A stretch of DNA of 64,000 nt from Cellulophaga lytica DSM 7489 (GTDB lineage: Bacteria > Bacteroidota > Bacteroidia > Flavobacteriales > Flavobacteriaceae): positions 1,167,501-1,231,500 of the forward strand of contig NC_015167.1 of NCBI RefSeq assembly GCF_000190595.1, read 5' to 3'. Position numbers and translations under genes: made by a program. Shown here piece after piece: positions 12,769 through 21,944 of this stretch (within the stretch, counting starts at the first letter, position 1; each line of letters starts with the position of its first letter). A model generated the notes under the pieces. It did not search any database. It was given only the letters and a program-made list of their open reading frames with translations, and was not told where the DNA came from.

Positions 12769-13251
12769 TTATAACGTCCTGAAATACTCAGTTATAGCTC
12801 TTGCTTCATCTTCTGTTAATCCTTGGTTGGTCATTAAAGCATTATTATACTCTTTAAATAACGCTTTAGCTATTGGATCTTCTTTTAACATCCCATCAGG
12901 ATTTAAAATCATATTCATAACCCATTCTGGGCTTCTTCTATCCAAAACACCTTTTACAGCAGGACCAATTAAACGCATATCTGTTGCGTGGCATGCCACA
13001 CATTTAGAGCTAAAAATAGACTCCCCTGTTGCTGCCATTTCTTTATCTATTTCTGCACCTAAGTCTAAAGATTTTATAGGGCCAACACCTTTGTTGTCCA
13101 TATCTACAGGAACACCCTCTTGTTTTGCTGCTGATTTATCTTCTTTTTTGGTTCTGTTCATTTCAAAACCATCGGATTTTTTATCCTCTTTTTTGTCGCC
13201 ACAACTCGCCATAAATACGCCTGCAACTAAGATTAAAAGTAATTTTTTCAT
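12769..13251 (-). CDS. c-type cytochrome lipoprotein
   Basis: A 160-residue exported monoheme cytochrome c. The signal peptide ends in a lipobox (VFMASC, Cys17) and is followed by a charged linker rich in Lys and Asp. The heme-binding motif CVACH is near residue 86 and the likely Met axial ligand lies in the C-terminal part (NNALMTNQGLTEDEARAI). Small cytochromes like this pass electrons to terminal oxidases or periplasmic enzymes; the partner is not evident here. A hydrolase gene lies 41 bases upstream on the same strand. Confidence 0.88.
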   Translation of the reverse strand: MKKLLLILVAGVFMASCGDKKEDKKSDGFEMNRTKKEDKSAAKQEGVPVDMDNKGVGPIKSLDLGAEIDKEMAATGESIFSSKCVACHATDMRLIGPAVKGVLDRRSPEWVMNMILNPDGMLKEDPIAKALFKEYNNALMTNQGLTEDEARAITEYFRTL

Positions 13252-13292
13252 GTGTTTAAGTTTTAAAGCACTAATATAAGCAATACTCTTAT

Positions 13293-14255
13293 TTAAACCT
13301 GCTCTTCTAAAAATTTAACTGCCCTTTTTTCTGCATACGTAACATTATTGTCGCCATAGAACCCTACATGTCCTCCGTACAACGGCATTTCTAAATACAA
13401 ATTGCTATTTTGCTCTGCTTCTTTAATAGGGTAACAAGCTTCCCCTAAAAAAGAATCATTTTTTGCATTTAAAATTATTGTAGGCACATCTATTTCTGAC
13501 AAAAACTGCAAGCAACTTGCCTTAGTATAATAATCTAAAGCATTTAAAAAACCATTTGCTTTACTAGTGTATACATCATCAAAATCTTTTAAAGTTTTAA
13601 TTCTATTTATTTCTGATGCATCAATTTTATCTGGATATTGCTCATGTTTTATTCGCAACTTTTCAAGCAAACGTTTTTTAAAATTAGCAGCATACAGCAT
13701 ATTTTTTGGCTTTAGCAATTCTTCTAAAGAACTAGCCAAGCTACAGGGAACAGAAACACCTATGCCAGCTTTAATTTCTGGTGGTCTTTGTCTATTCTCT
13801 CCTAAATATTTTAAAATTAAATTACCTCCTAAACTAAAACCTTGCAATACTATTTTAGAATATGTTTTTAAACCTAAAATATGCTGCACAACGGCACCTA
13901 AATCTTCTGTAGCGCCAGAGTGGTAAGACCTAAATAACACATTAGTTTCTCCACTACAACCTCTTAAATTTACCGCACACACATTATAATTACATAGCAA
14001 AAGCTCTCTTGTTGCTCCTAAAATGTATGGTCTTTGTGCGTTACCCTCTAAACCGTGTACAACTATAGCAACTTTAGCCGTTTTTGTAGATGTAAAACTC
14101 CAATCTAAATCTAAAAAATCACCATCATATAATTGTATGCGTTCTCTTTTTTGCATTGGCATTTTTACAGACCTAAACAAGCCTGTGTATAATGTTGAAA
14201 AATGCCCACTTTTAAAAAGCAGAGGAGGATTGTAAGCTGGTTGTAATATTGGCAT
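13293..14255 (-). CDS. YheT-like alpha/beta hydrolase
   Basis: A 320-residue hydrolase of the YheT/UPF0017 (AB hydrolase 4) family. The oxyanion region VVHGLEGNAQRPY, the nucleophile elbow GFSLGGN, the acid segment ILNAKNDSFLG and the final GGHVGFYG histidine are all present, so the triad looks intact. The natural ester substrate is unknown. It starts only 4 bases after the end of the upstream flavin oxidoreductase gene, so the pair is probably an operon. Confidence 0.88.
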   Translation of the reverse strand: MPILQPAYNPPLLFKSGHFSTLYTGLFRSVKMPMQKRERIQLYDGDFLDLDWSFTSTKTAKVAIVVHGLEGNAQRPYILGATRELLLCNYNVCAVNLRGCSGETNVLFRSYHSGATEDLGAVVQHILGLKTYSKIVLQGFSLGGNLILKYLGENRQRPPEIKAGIGVSVPCSLASSLEELLKPKNMLYAANFKKRLLEKLRIKHEQYPDKIDASEINRIKTLKDFDDVYTSKANGFLNALDYYTKASCLQFLSEIDVPTIILNAKNDSFLGEACYPIKEAEQNSNLYLEMPLYGGHVGFYGDNNVTYAEKRAVKFLEEQV

Positions 14256-14259
14256 TATA

Positions 14260-15234
14260 TTATTTAGGGTATACTTCTAATAATTTCTTTTGCTCTTCAA
14301 TAGCCTCTACAAATTCAGTTTTTAAGGTAGCAACCAATTCGGTTACAGGAACAGCATTGCTAATGTTAGTTACACCTTGCCCAGCAGACCAAATTGTTTT
14401 CCATGCTTTAGCTTCGGTATCCATCTCTTTACCAAAATCTATTTTAGTATCCTTTTTTAAATCTTCTTCTGTAATACCAGCGGCTTTTAAACTTGCACCT
14501 AAAAAGTTGGCATGTACACCAGATATAGATGCTGTATAAACAACATCACTAGCGCCAGCATCAATTATCATTTTCTTATAATCTTCTGTGGCCTTACTTT
14601 CTACAGTATTTATAAAACGAGTCCCCATATAAGCAACATCTGCACCCATTTGCCTTGCAGAAGCTATATCTCTTCCTGTACTAATACAACCAGATAATAT
14701 AACCGTTTTAGTAAAGAACTTTTTAATCTCTGCAACCAAAGGCATAGGATTTAATGTACCTGCATGACCACCTGCACCAGCAGCAACAACTATTAAACCA
14801 TCTACCCCAGCTTCTGCAGCTTTTTCTGCGTGACGCTTTTTAATAACATCATGAAAAACAAGACCTCCATAACTATGTACTGCATCTACAACCTGTGACA
14901 CAGCACCTAATGATGTAATAATTAATGGCACTTTATGTTTTATACATAACATAAGATCTGCCTCTAGCCTTGGGTTAGTTTGGTGTACAATTAAATTAAC
15001 CCCAAACGGAGCAGCTTTTTTACCTGTTTCTTCTTCAAAAGCTTTTAACTCTTCTTTAATTTGAATTAACCATTCTTCAAAACCCTCACTTGTTCTTTGG
15101 TTTAAAGCAGGAAAAGTACCTACTATTCCGTTTTTACAACATTCTATAACCAACTTTGGTCCTGAAATTAAAAACATTGGTGCGGCTATAACCGGTAAAG
15201 AAAGATCTTTTACAAATGGGGCTACTGTTCTCAT
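14260..15234 (-). CDS. Nitronate monooxygenase-family flavin oxidoreductase
   Basis: A 324-residue FMN-dependent TIM-barrel enzyme. The N-terminal LPVIAAPMFLISGPKLV, the central GAGGHAGT phosphate-binding loop and ADVAYMGTRFINTVES are family hallmarks of nitronate monooxygenases and related NAD(P)H:flavin oxidoreductases such as FabK. It probably oxidises small nitronates or reduces quinones; sequence alone does not decide. It is the first gene of a likely pair with the YheT-like hydrolase. Confidence 0.88.
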   Translation of the reverse strand: MRTVAPFVKDLSLPVIAAPMFLISGPKLVIECCKNGIVGTFPALNQRTSEGFEEWLIQIKEELKAFEEETGKKAAPFGVNLIVHQTNPRLEADLMLCIKHKVPLIITSLGAVSQVVDAVHSYGGLVFHDVIKKRHAEKAAEAGVDGLIVVAAGAGGHAGTLNPMPLVAEIKKFFTKTVILSGCISTGRDIASARQMGADVAYMGTRFINTVESKATEDYKKMIIDAGASDVVYTASISGVHANFLGASLKAAGITEEDLKKDTKIDFGKEMDTEAKAWKTIWSAGQGVTNISNAVPVTELVATLKTEFVEAIEEQKKLLEVYPK

Positions 15235-15366
15235 GAATATGGTTTTTAGTTAATACTATAAATTTAGAAATTTAACTACTTTTTATAAAGTAATATGTTT
15301 AAGTTTCTCAAAACTATAGTATTTTTATCATTTATTATGCATGCATAACAATTAATTCTAAAAAAT

Positions 15367-15846
15367 ATGTACTTAAAAGAGTTTGAAATTAGATGGAGTG
15401 ATATTGATGCTAACTGGCATTTAGCCAATTCTGCTTACGTTAATTTTATGAGCCAAACTAGAATGGGCTTTTTAATGGAACTAGGCTTTAACCAAAAGAC
15501 TATGGCAGACCATAAAATTGGACCTGTAGTTTTTTACGAACACATTTATTATTTTAAAGAAGCATTTTTTGGCAAACCTGTAAAAGTATCTTTAGAATTA
15601 ATGGGATTAAGTGAAGACGGTAAATTTTTTAAATTTCACCATAATTTTTTTGACTCTAAAGGAAGAAACTTTGCACATTGCGAAATTTTAGGAGCATGGA
15701 TAAATCTACAAACAAGAAGTTTAACCGGCTTGCCTGAAGAGTTTTTAACAGCTTTCTCTAAAGTAGAAAAGTCTAAAGATTTTAAAACACTTACCAAAGA
15801 AGACACCCGTAAGCACGCTAAACAACCAAAAGATTTAGTTATTTAG
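15367..15846 (+). CDS. Acyl-CoA thioesterase (4HBT hotdog fold)
   Basis: A 159-residue hotdog-fold protein of the YbgC/4-hydroxybenzoyl-CoA thioesterase type. The N-terminal motif RWSDIDANWHLANSAYVNF carries the catalytic-loop aspartate and the asparagine that begins the long helix. It likely hydrolyses acyl-CoA or acyl-ACP thioesters in the cytoplasm. It overlaps the convergent transporter gene by 4 bases, so their 3' ends interlock and no terminator separates them. Confidence 0.88.
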   Translation: MYLKEFEIRWSDIDANWHLANSAYVNFMSQTRMGFLMELGFNQKTMADHKIGPVVFYEHIYYFKEAFFGKPVKVSLELMGLSEDGKFFKFHHNFFDSKGRNFAHCEILGAWINLQTRSLTGLPEEFLTAFSKVEKSKDFKTLTKEDTRKHAKQPKDLVI

Positions 15847-16742
15847 GTTAGTTGCTTTGGCCTTGGCTTTTTAGTTGCTAAATACAAGCCCACAATAACC
15901 AAAAGCGTACCTACAACTTTAACCAGTGTTAAGCTATCTTTACCTGTAGCAACAGCAAACAATATACCTATTAATGGTTGCGCATAAGAAAAAGCACTAA
16001 CCGTAGATGCTTTTAACTGAGACAACCCAAATACATTAAACAAATAAGTTAAAAATGTAGTGCCAATTATAACAAATACAATGGAGCCAATACCGCTTGC
16101 TGGTATTGTACCCCATTGTATTTGATTAAACTCTGCTATTGTTACAGGAAAGCACAATACCAAACCTATTGTAAAAAGCCACTTTAACAGTGTAAACATA
16201 TGGTACTTTTCTAGCAGTTTTTTTATTAAAATTAAATAAGTTCCAAAGCTCACAGCATTAACCACAAATAAAATATTACCTAACGGAATATTAGGCGCAT
16301 CTTGCCTTAACTCTGCTCCATAAAGAATTAAAAACAAAGCACCCACAAGTCCTAACACTATACCCAGGCCTTTTTGCATTGTAACATTCTCCTTAATAAA
16401 AATAGCAGACATTACAACTACTAATATTGGGACTATAGTTATTAAAACAGCACTATTAATTGGTGTAGATAATTCCAGTCCCTTAAAAAAAGTAAGCATA
16501 TTTATTCCCATACCAGTTAAGGCGCAAACAAAAAGTCGTCCCCAATCTTTACGTTCTATTTTTTGCTTAGGAATAAAAAAAGAACACATCCAAAACAAAA
16601 AAGAGGCACCAAGTAAGCGCACCATAATAAATCCAAAAGGTTTAATATAAGTTGGCATAACCCCCTTGGCAATGGTATGGTTTAATCCATAAATTGTAGT
16701 GGCCCCTAAACAAGCTAATATGGCTAATGTTCTTTTACTCAA
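15843..16742 (-). CDS. EamA/DMT-family transporter
   Basis: A 299-residue membrane protein with ten hydrophobic segments arranged as two EamA repeats (LGATTIYGLNHTIAKG near the start; AFSYAQPLIGILFAVATGKD in the second half). Drug/metabolite transporters of this type export amino acids or other small metabolites; the substrate is unknown. Its ATG overlaps the stop of the Spx/ArsC-like gene by 4 bases, a sign of translational coupling. Confidence 0.9.
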   Translation of the reverse strand: MSKRTLAILACLGATTIYGLNHTIAKGVMPTYIKPFGFIMVRLLGASFLFWMCSFFIPKQKIERKDWGRLFVCALTGMGINMLTFFKGLELSTPINSAVLITIVPILVVVMSAIFIKENVTMQKGLGIVLGLVGALFLILYGAELRQDAPNIPLGNILFVVNAVSFGTYLILIKKLLEKYHMFTLLKWLFTIGLVLCFPVTIAEFNQIQWGTIPASGIGSIVFVIIGTTFLTYLFNVFGLSQLKASTVSAFSYAQPLIGILFAVATGKDSLTLVKVVGTLLVIVGLYLATKKPRPKQLT

Positions 16743-17092
16743 CTGTGTATTTTTTCTTTTGCTGCCGCTACAACTTTTTTACTATTACCAACAAAAACAG
16801 CATTATTTACTATAATAACTGGTCGTTTTAAAAAAGTATAATGTTCTAATATTAAGTTTTTATAATCTTCTTCTTGCAGCTCTTTTTGCGCAAGACCTTT
16901 TTCTTTATACAACCTTGCTCTTTTACTAAATAAAGCCTCATAACTACCCGTTAAAGCATACATTTCTTTTAACTGTTCTTCAGTTATTTCCTCGGTTTTA
17001 ATATCCTGCAGTACAAAACCATCTAGAGGTTGTAATTCTTTTAAAATTCTTTTACAAGTATCACAGGTACTTAAATGATATATTTTCTTCAT
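16739..17092 (-). CDS. ArsC/Spx-family thioredoxin-fold protein
   Basis: A 117-residue thioredoxin-fold protein starting MKKIYHLSTCDTCKR, with CxxC at positions 10 and 13 and the C-terminal RPVIIVNN segment typical of the ArsC/Spx/YffB family. A longer frame runs 20 codons upstream to 17152, but those residues are hydrophobic and unlike the family, so the ATG at 17092 is chosen. The CxxC is Spx-like; the third arsenate-reductase cysteine is not evident, so true arsenate reduction is uncertain. Confidence 0.87.
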   Translation of the reverse strand: MKKIYHLSTCDTCKRILKELQPLDGFVLQDIKTEEITEEQLKEMYALTGSYEALFSKRARLYKEKGLAQKELQEEDYKNLILEHYTFLKRPVIIVNNAVFVGNSKKVVAAAKEKIHS

Positions 17093-17191
17093 TTTTATTA
17101 AACGATTTAGAATATTATTTAGAAACAAAAAACTAAGTACAAAGAAACCCAATTTGGTTGAATTGTACTATTTTTATCAAAAAACATAATT

Positions 17192-17653
17192 GTGGAATAT
17201 TTACTTGACAACTCTAAGCAAATTAGAAAAATACTATTAAAAATTTTAGATGAAACCCCTAAAGATTTATTATTAGAAATTCCTAAAAACTTTAATAATA
17301 ATATTTGGTGGAACATTGCGCATGTTGTAGTTACACAACAACTACTTGTTTACAAATTTAGCGGTATGCCTATGCTGGTTTCTGATGAAATGGTGGAAAA
17401 ATACAAAAAAGGTACTTTTCCAGATGGCACAGCTACAGATGAAGAAATAACACAAATTAAAGATCTTTTGTTTAGCACATTAAAGCAAACTGAAAAAGAT
17501 TATAAAGCTGGCAATTTTAAAAGCTACACTGCTTACACTACAAGTTTAAACATTACTTTAAGCAACGTTGTAGAAGCTATGAAATTTAATGCTCTACATG
17601 AAGGCATACATATAGGCGCTATACTTGCATTAAAAAGAAACATTGCTGCCTAA
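17192..17653 (+). CDS. DinB-family putative metalloenzyme
   Basis: A 153-residue four-helix protein of the DinB/YfiT type. The metal-binding histidines appear to be in WWNIAHVVVTQQLLVY and in HEGIHIGAILALKRN. DinB proteins include thiol S-transferases; the exact substrate here is unknown. The start is GTG. No upstream ATG exists in the 100 bases between the divergent genes, and a TATTTTTA box lies about 15 bases before it. Confidence 0.85.
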   Translation: MEYLLDNSKQIRKILLKILDETPKDLLLEIPKNFNNNIWWNIAHVVVTQQLLVYKFSGMPMLVSDEMVEKYKKGTFPDGTATDEEITQIKDLLFSTLKQTEKDYKAGNFKSYTAYTTSLNITLSNVVEAMKFNALHEGIHIGAILALKRNIAA

Positions 17654-17660
17654 CAAACAA

Positions 17661-17695
17661 AAGAGTAATCTTTAACTAAGGTTACTCTTGTTTTT
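17661..17695 (+). terminator. Terminator of the DinB-family gene
   Basis: AAGAGTAA pairs with TTACTCTT over a 13-base loop and is followed by GTTTTT. It overlaps the stop codon of the convergent lipoprotein gene. Confidence 0.7.
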
Positions 17696-18431
17696 CTCCT
17701 TTTACAACTAGCATTTTATTTATTTCTGCATACGGTAACAAAACTTCTATTTGGCCATCTGCATAAGACCCAACTTCATAAGTATTATATAACAACTTTA
17801 ATCCTTTTTTTGTGTAACCTATATTATTTGGCAAGGTAAACACCTCTTCTTCAAACATAAATCCTGTATCGTTAATAGGTACATTTGCCGGAATTTTTTC
17901 TTGCAATCTAAAAGTAGACTCTGCTATATTGTAAAATTCTTCTTTGCTAGAAAACAATTCTTCATTTTGTATTAGCTCTCCTTTTACAACATCAAAATTT
18001 AATAAAATACTAGATTCATAACCGTGAGCCCCACCTGTAAACTCATATGTTTCTAAATCTATAGTAATTATTTTATCTGTTTCATAAATAACTTTACCAT
18101 TTATAGTTGCCTCCCACCTTGTAGCATCCCCTGGTAATTTTTCTTTTACACTTAAAAACTCGTCGTTTAAAGAAGATATGGCATCATCTATATTATCAAC
18201 AACCACTTCATCATCAAAAATTAAAAGTGATATTATTTTATCTTTTATAGTTTTATTAATTGTTTCACTAACTTTTGATTTTTTTATTGCCTTAGGAACA
18301 TTAATTACAACTAGCGGCTTATTAACTTCTTTTTCTGTACTAATTTTTAAGGTTTCAAAAGAAATTTCTTTTTTATTATTACAGCCAATTAAAACAATTA
18401 TAAAAAAGTATAAGAAAAATTTATTATTCAT
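17682..18431 (-). CDS. DUF3298/DUF4163-family lipoprotein
   Basis: A 249-residue lipoprotein; the lipobox FIIVLIGC puts the lipidated cysteine at residue 17. The central region shows the DUF4163 part followed by DUF3298 with the signature YEFTGGAHGYESSILLNFD. This architecture is shared with the RsiV anti-sigma factor ectodomain and many periplasmic proteins of unknown role. No sigma factor gene is nearby, so a regulatory role is not suggested. It converges on the DinB gene. Confidence 0.8.
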   Translation of the reverse strand: MNNKFFLYFFIIVLIGCNNKKEISFETLKISTEKEVNKPLVVINVPKAIKKSKVSETINKTIKDKIISLLIFDDEVVVDNIDDAISSLNDEFLSVKEKLPGDATRWEATINGKVIYETDKIITIDLETYEFTGGAHGYESSILLNFDVVKGELIQNEELFSSKEEFYNIAESTFRLQEKIPANVPINDTGFMFEEEVFTLPNNIGYTKKGLKLLYNTYEVGSYADGQIEVLLPYAEINKMLVVKGEKQE

Positions 18432-18456
18432 AGTTAAATAAGATTGTGCAAGCGCA

Positions 18457-18486
18457 TTGTATTCTACAAAGATAACGATACATTTG
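18457..18486 (+). promoter_or_regulatory. Promoter of the trans-sulfuration enzyme gene
   Basis: TTG (18457-18459), a 19-base gap and TACATTTG (18479-18486) form a full Bacteroidota-type promoter ending 18 bases before the GTG start. Confidence 0.75.
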
Positions 18487-18504
18487 TGTTATAAATAAAG
18501 AAGT

Positions 18505-19659
18505 GTGGGCAAAAATAATTTAAAATTTAACAGCAAAACCATTCACGGAGGTCAGGAGCCAGATAAAGCATACGGAGCTGTTATGCCTCCTATTTACCAA
18601 ACATCTACTTACGCGCAAACCGCCCCGGGTAAACATAATGGATATGAGTACTCTAGAAGTGCTAATCCTACCAGAACTGCCTTAGAAAAATCTTTAGCCA
18701 GTATAGAAAATGGCAACTACGGTATTGCTTTTGGAAGTGGTATTGCTGCTATAGATGCGGTTATAAAACTTTTAAGCCCTGGAGACGAAGTTATTTCTAC
18801 TAGTGATTTGTATGGTGGCAGTTACCGCTTATTTAAACAAGTTTATGAGAAATTTGGCATTACATTTCATTTTGTTGATATGGCCAATGTAAATAATATA
18901 GAAAACTACGTTACCAATAACACAAAACTTATTTGGGTAGAAACACCAACAAACCCAATGATGAATATTATTGACATTGTTGCGGCAAGTAAAATAGCTA
19001 AAAAACACAGTATACCACTGGCTGTAGACAATACATTTGCCACTCCTTATTTACAAACTCCTTTAGATTTAGGCGCAGATATTGTTATGCATTCTGCCAC
19101 AAAATATTTAGGCGGACACAGTGATGTTGTTATGGGTGCATTAATTGTAAACGACAAAGAATTAGCAGAAAAATTATACTTTATACAAAAAGCCAGCGGT
19201 GCAATTTGTGGCCCAATGGATAGTTTTTTAGTTTTAAGAGGTATAAAAACATTACATGTTAGAATGCAACGCCATTGTGAAAACGGAAAAGCTATTGCCT
19301 ATTACCTAAAAAACCACCCAAAGGTGGAAAAAGTTTTTTGGCCAGGTTTTGAGTCGAGCCCAAATTATGAAATTGCTAAAAACCAAATGAAAGATTTTGG
19401 TGGTATGCTATCTTTTATTCCTAAAGGAGCTAATTATAATGATGCCATTGAAATAATTAAAAAGCTACAAGTTTTTACCTTAGCAGAAAGCTTAGGTGGA
19501 GTAGAGAGTTTAGCAGGTCACCCGGCAAGTATGACACATGCAAGCATACCTAAAGAAGAAAGAGAAAAAAGTGGAATTGTAGATGCTTTAATACGACTTA
19601 GTATAGGTATTGAAGATGAAAACGACCTAATAGAAGACCTTGAACAGGCCATTGGATAA
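18505..19659 (+). CDS. Cystathionine gamma-synthase/lyase-type PLP enzyme
   Basis: A 384-residue PLP enzyme of the trans-sulfuration family, acting on cystathionine or homoserine esters in methionine and cysteine metabolism. The PLP-binding lysine is Lys200 in MHSATKYLGGHSDVV; the family start (TIHGGQEPDKAYGAVMPPIYQTSTYAQ) and the ESLGGVESLAGHPASMTH segment are intact. Synthase and lyase activities cannot be separated by eye. The start is GTG, supported by the well-placed promoter 18 bases upstream. The gene stands alone before gdhA. Confidence 0.92.
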   Translation: MGKNNLKFNSKTIHGGQEPDKAYGAVMPPIYQTSTYAQTAPGKHNGYEYSRSANPTRTALEKSLASIENGNYGIAFGSGIAAIDAVIKLLSPGDEVISTSDLYGGSYRLFKQVYEKFGITFHFVDMANVNNIENYVTNNTKLIWVETPTNPMMNIIDIVAASKIAKKHSIPLAVDNTFATPYLQTPLDLGADIVMHSATKYLGGHSDVVMGALIVNDKELAEKLYFIQKASGAICGPMDSFLVLRGIKTLHVRMQRHCENGKAIAYYLKNHPKVEKVFWPGFESSPNYEIAKNQMKDFGGMLSFIPKGANYNDAIEIIKKLQVFTLAESLGGVESLAGHPASMTHASIPKEEREKSGIVDALIRLSIGIEDENDLIEDLEQAIG

Positions 19660-19709
19660 TATTTTTATCAAATTTTTAAAAAAACACGGTGTAAATTATA
19701 TAAATAGTA

Positions 19710-19717
19710 TAATTTTG
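19710..19717 (+). promoter_or_regulatory. gdhA -7 promoter box
   Basis: TAATTTTG lies 47 bases before the gdhA ATG. The -33 region lacks a TTG at the expected spacing. Confidence 0.5.
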
Positions 19718-19740
19718 CCGTTATAATTTTAATTCAATAA

Positions 19741-21108
<1,368 letters not shown>

Positions 21109-21125
21109 AACATAACATATATTTT

Positions 21126-21163
21126 AAAAGCTCCATTAAGTTTTCTTGATGGAGCTTTTTTAT
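21126..21163 (+). terminator. gdhA terminator
   Basis: A 15-base stem (AAAAGCTCCATTAAG / CTTGATGGAGCTTTT, one G-U pair) with a TTTT loop and a following T-run, 17 bases past the gdhA stop. Confidence 0.9.
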
Positions 21164-21223
21164 TTTCAATCTAAAAATAATAATTCTTCAAATCACTATA
21201 TTTACAATACCTAAAAACAACTA

Positions 21224-21943
21224 ATGCAAGTAACCACAAAAGCTATTGTACTTTCAGCGCTTAAATATGGCGACAATAGTTTAATTGTTAAAGCATATAC
21301 ATTATCAGACGGTCTAAAGTCTTATTTATTAAAAGGAGTTTTATCTTCTAAAAAAGGAAAGGTAAAAGCAGCATACTTTCAGCCGCTAACACAATTAGAG
21401 CTTATTGCAGTACATAAAAACAAGGGTACTTTAGAAAGTGTTAGAGAAGCCAAAACAAGTTACCACTACCAAACACTACACAGTAATATTGCTAAAAATG
21501 CAATGACTCAGTTTTTAGCAGAAATGTTAAGCAACAGCTTGCTAGAAGAAGAGCCTAACGAAAACCTTTTTAATTACATAGAGGCTGCTTTACAATGGCT
21601 AGACACAGAATCACAAATAGCAAATTTTCACCTTCATTTTTTGCTGAGCATTACCAAATATTTAGGCTTTTATCCTGACAGCAAAAACAATAGTTTTTTA
21701 TATTTTGATTTGCTTGAAGGAGGCTTTACCAACAAACCCTCTTTAAACCCAGTTATACAAGGCACAAATTTAAATTACTTTAAAACCTTCTTAGGCATAA
21801 ATTTTGATGCAATACATACAATCAAAATGAACAAAACTGACAGACAAGAGTTGTTAAAATCGCTTATTTTATATTTTGAATTACACTTACAAGGATTTAG
21901 AAAACCAAAGTCTCTTGTTATTTTAAATGAAATTTTTCGTTAG
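21224..21943 (+). CDS. recO: DNA repair protein RecO
   Basis: RecO works with RecF and RecR to load RecA on SSB-coated single-stranded DNA. The 239-residue protein shows the N-terminal OB fold (TTKAIVLSALKYGDNSLIVKAYT, then GLKSYLLKGVLSSKKGKVKAAYFQPL) and the helical C-terminal domain. The usual zinc-finger cysteines of the middle part are absent, as in many Bacteroidota homologs. The downstream TonB receptor gene starts at or right after its stop. Confidence 0.9.
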   Translation: MQVTTKAIVLSALKYGDNSLIVKAYTLSDGLKSYLLKGVLSSKKGKVKAAYFQPLTQLELIAVHKNKGTLESVREAKTSYHYQTLHSNIAKNAMTQFLAEMLSNSLLEEEPNENLFNYIEAALQWLDTESQIANFHLHFLLSITKYLGFYPDSKNNSFLYFDLLEGGFTNKPSLNPVIQGTNLNYFKTFLGINFDAIHTIKMNKTDRQELLKSLILYFELHLQGFRKPKSLVILNEIFR

Positions 21944-21944
21944 T

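Noticed and set aside
17093-17152. 20-codon extension of the ArsC/Spx-like protein
   Set aside because: The added residues are hydrophobic and unlike the family, whose proteins start shortly before the CxxC motif.
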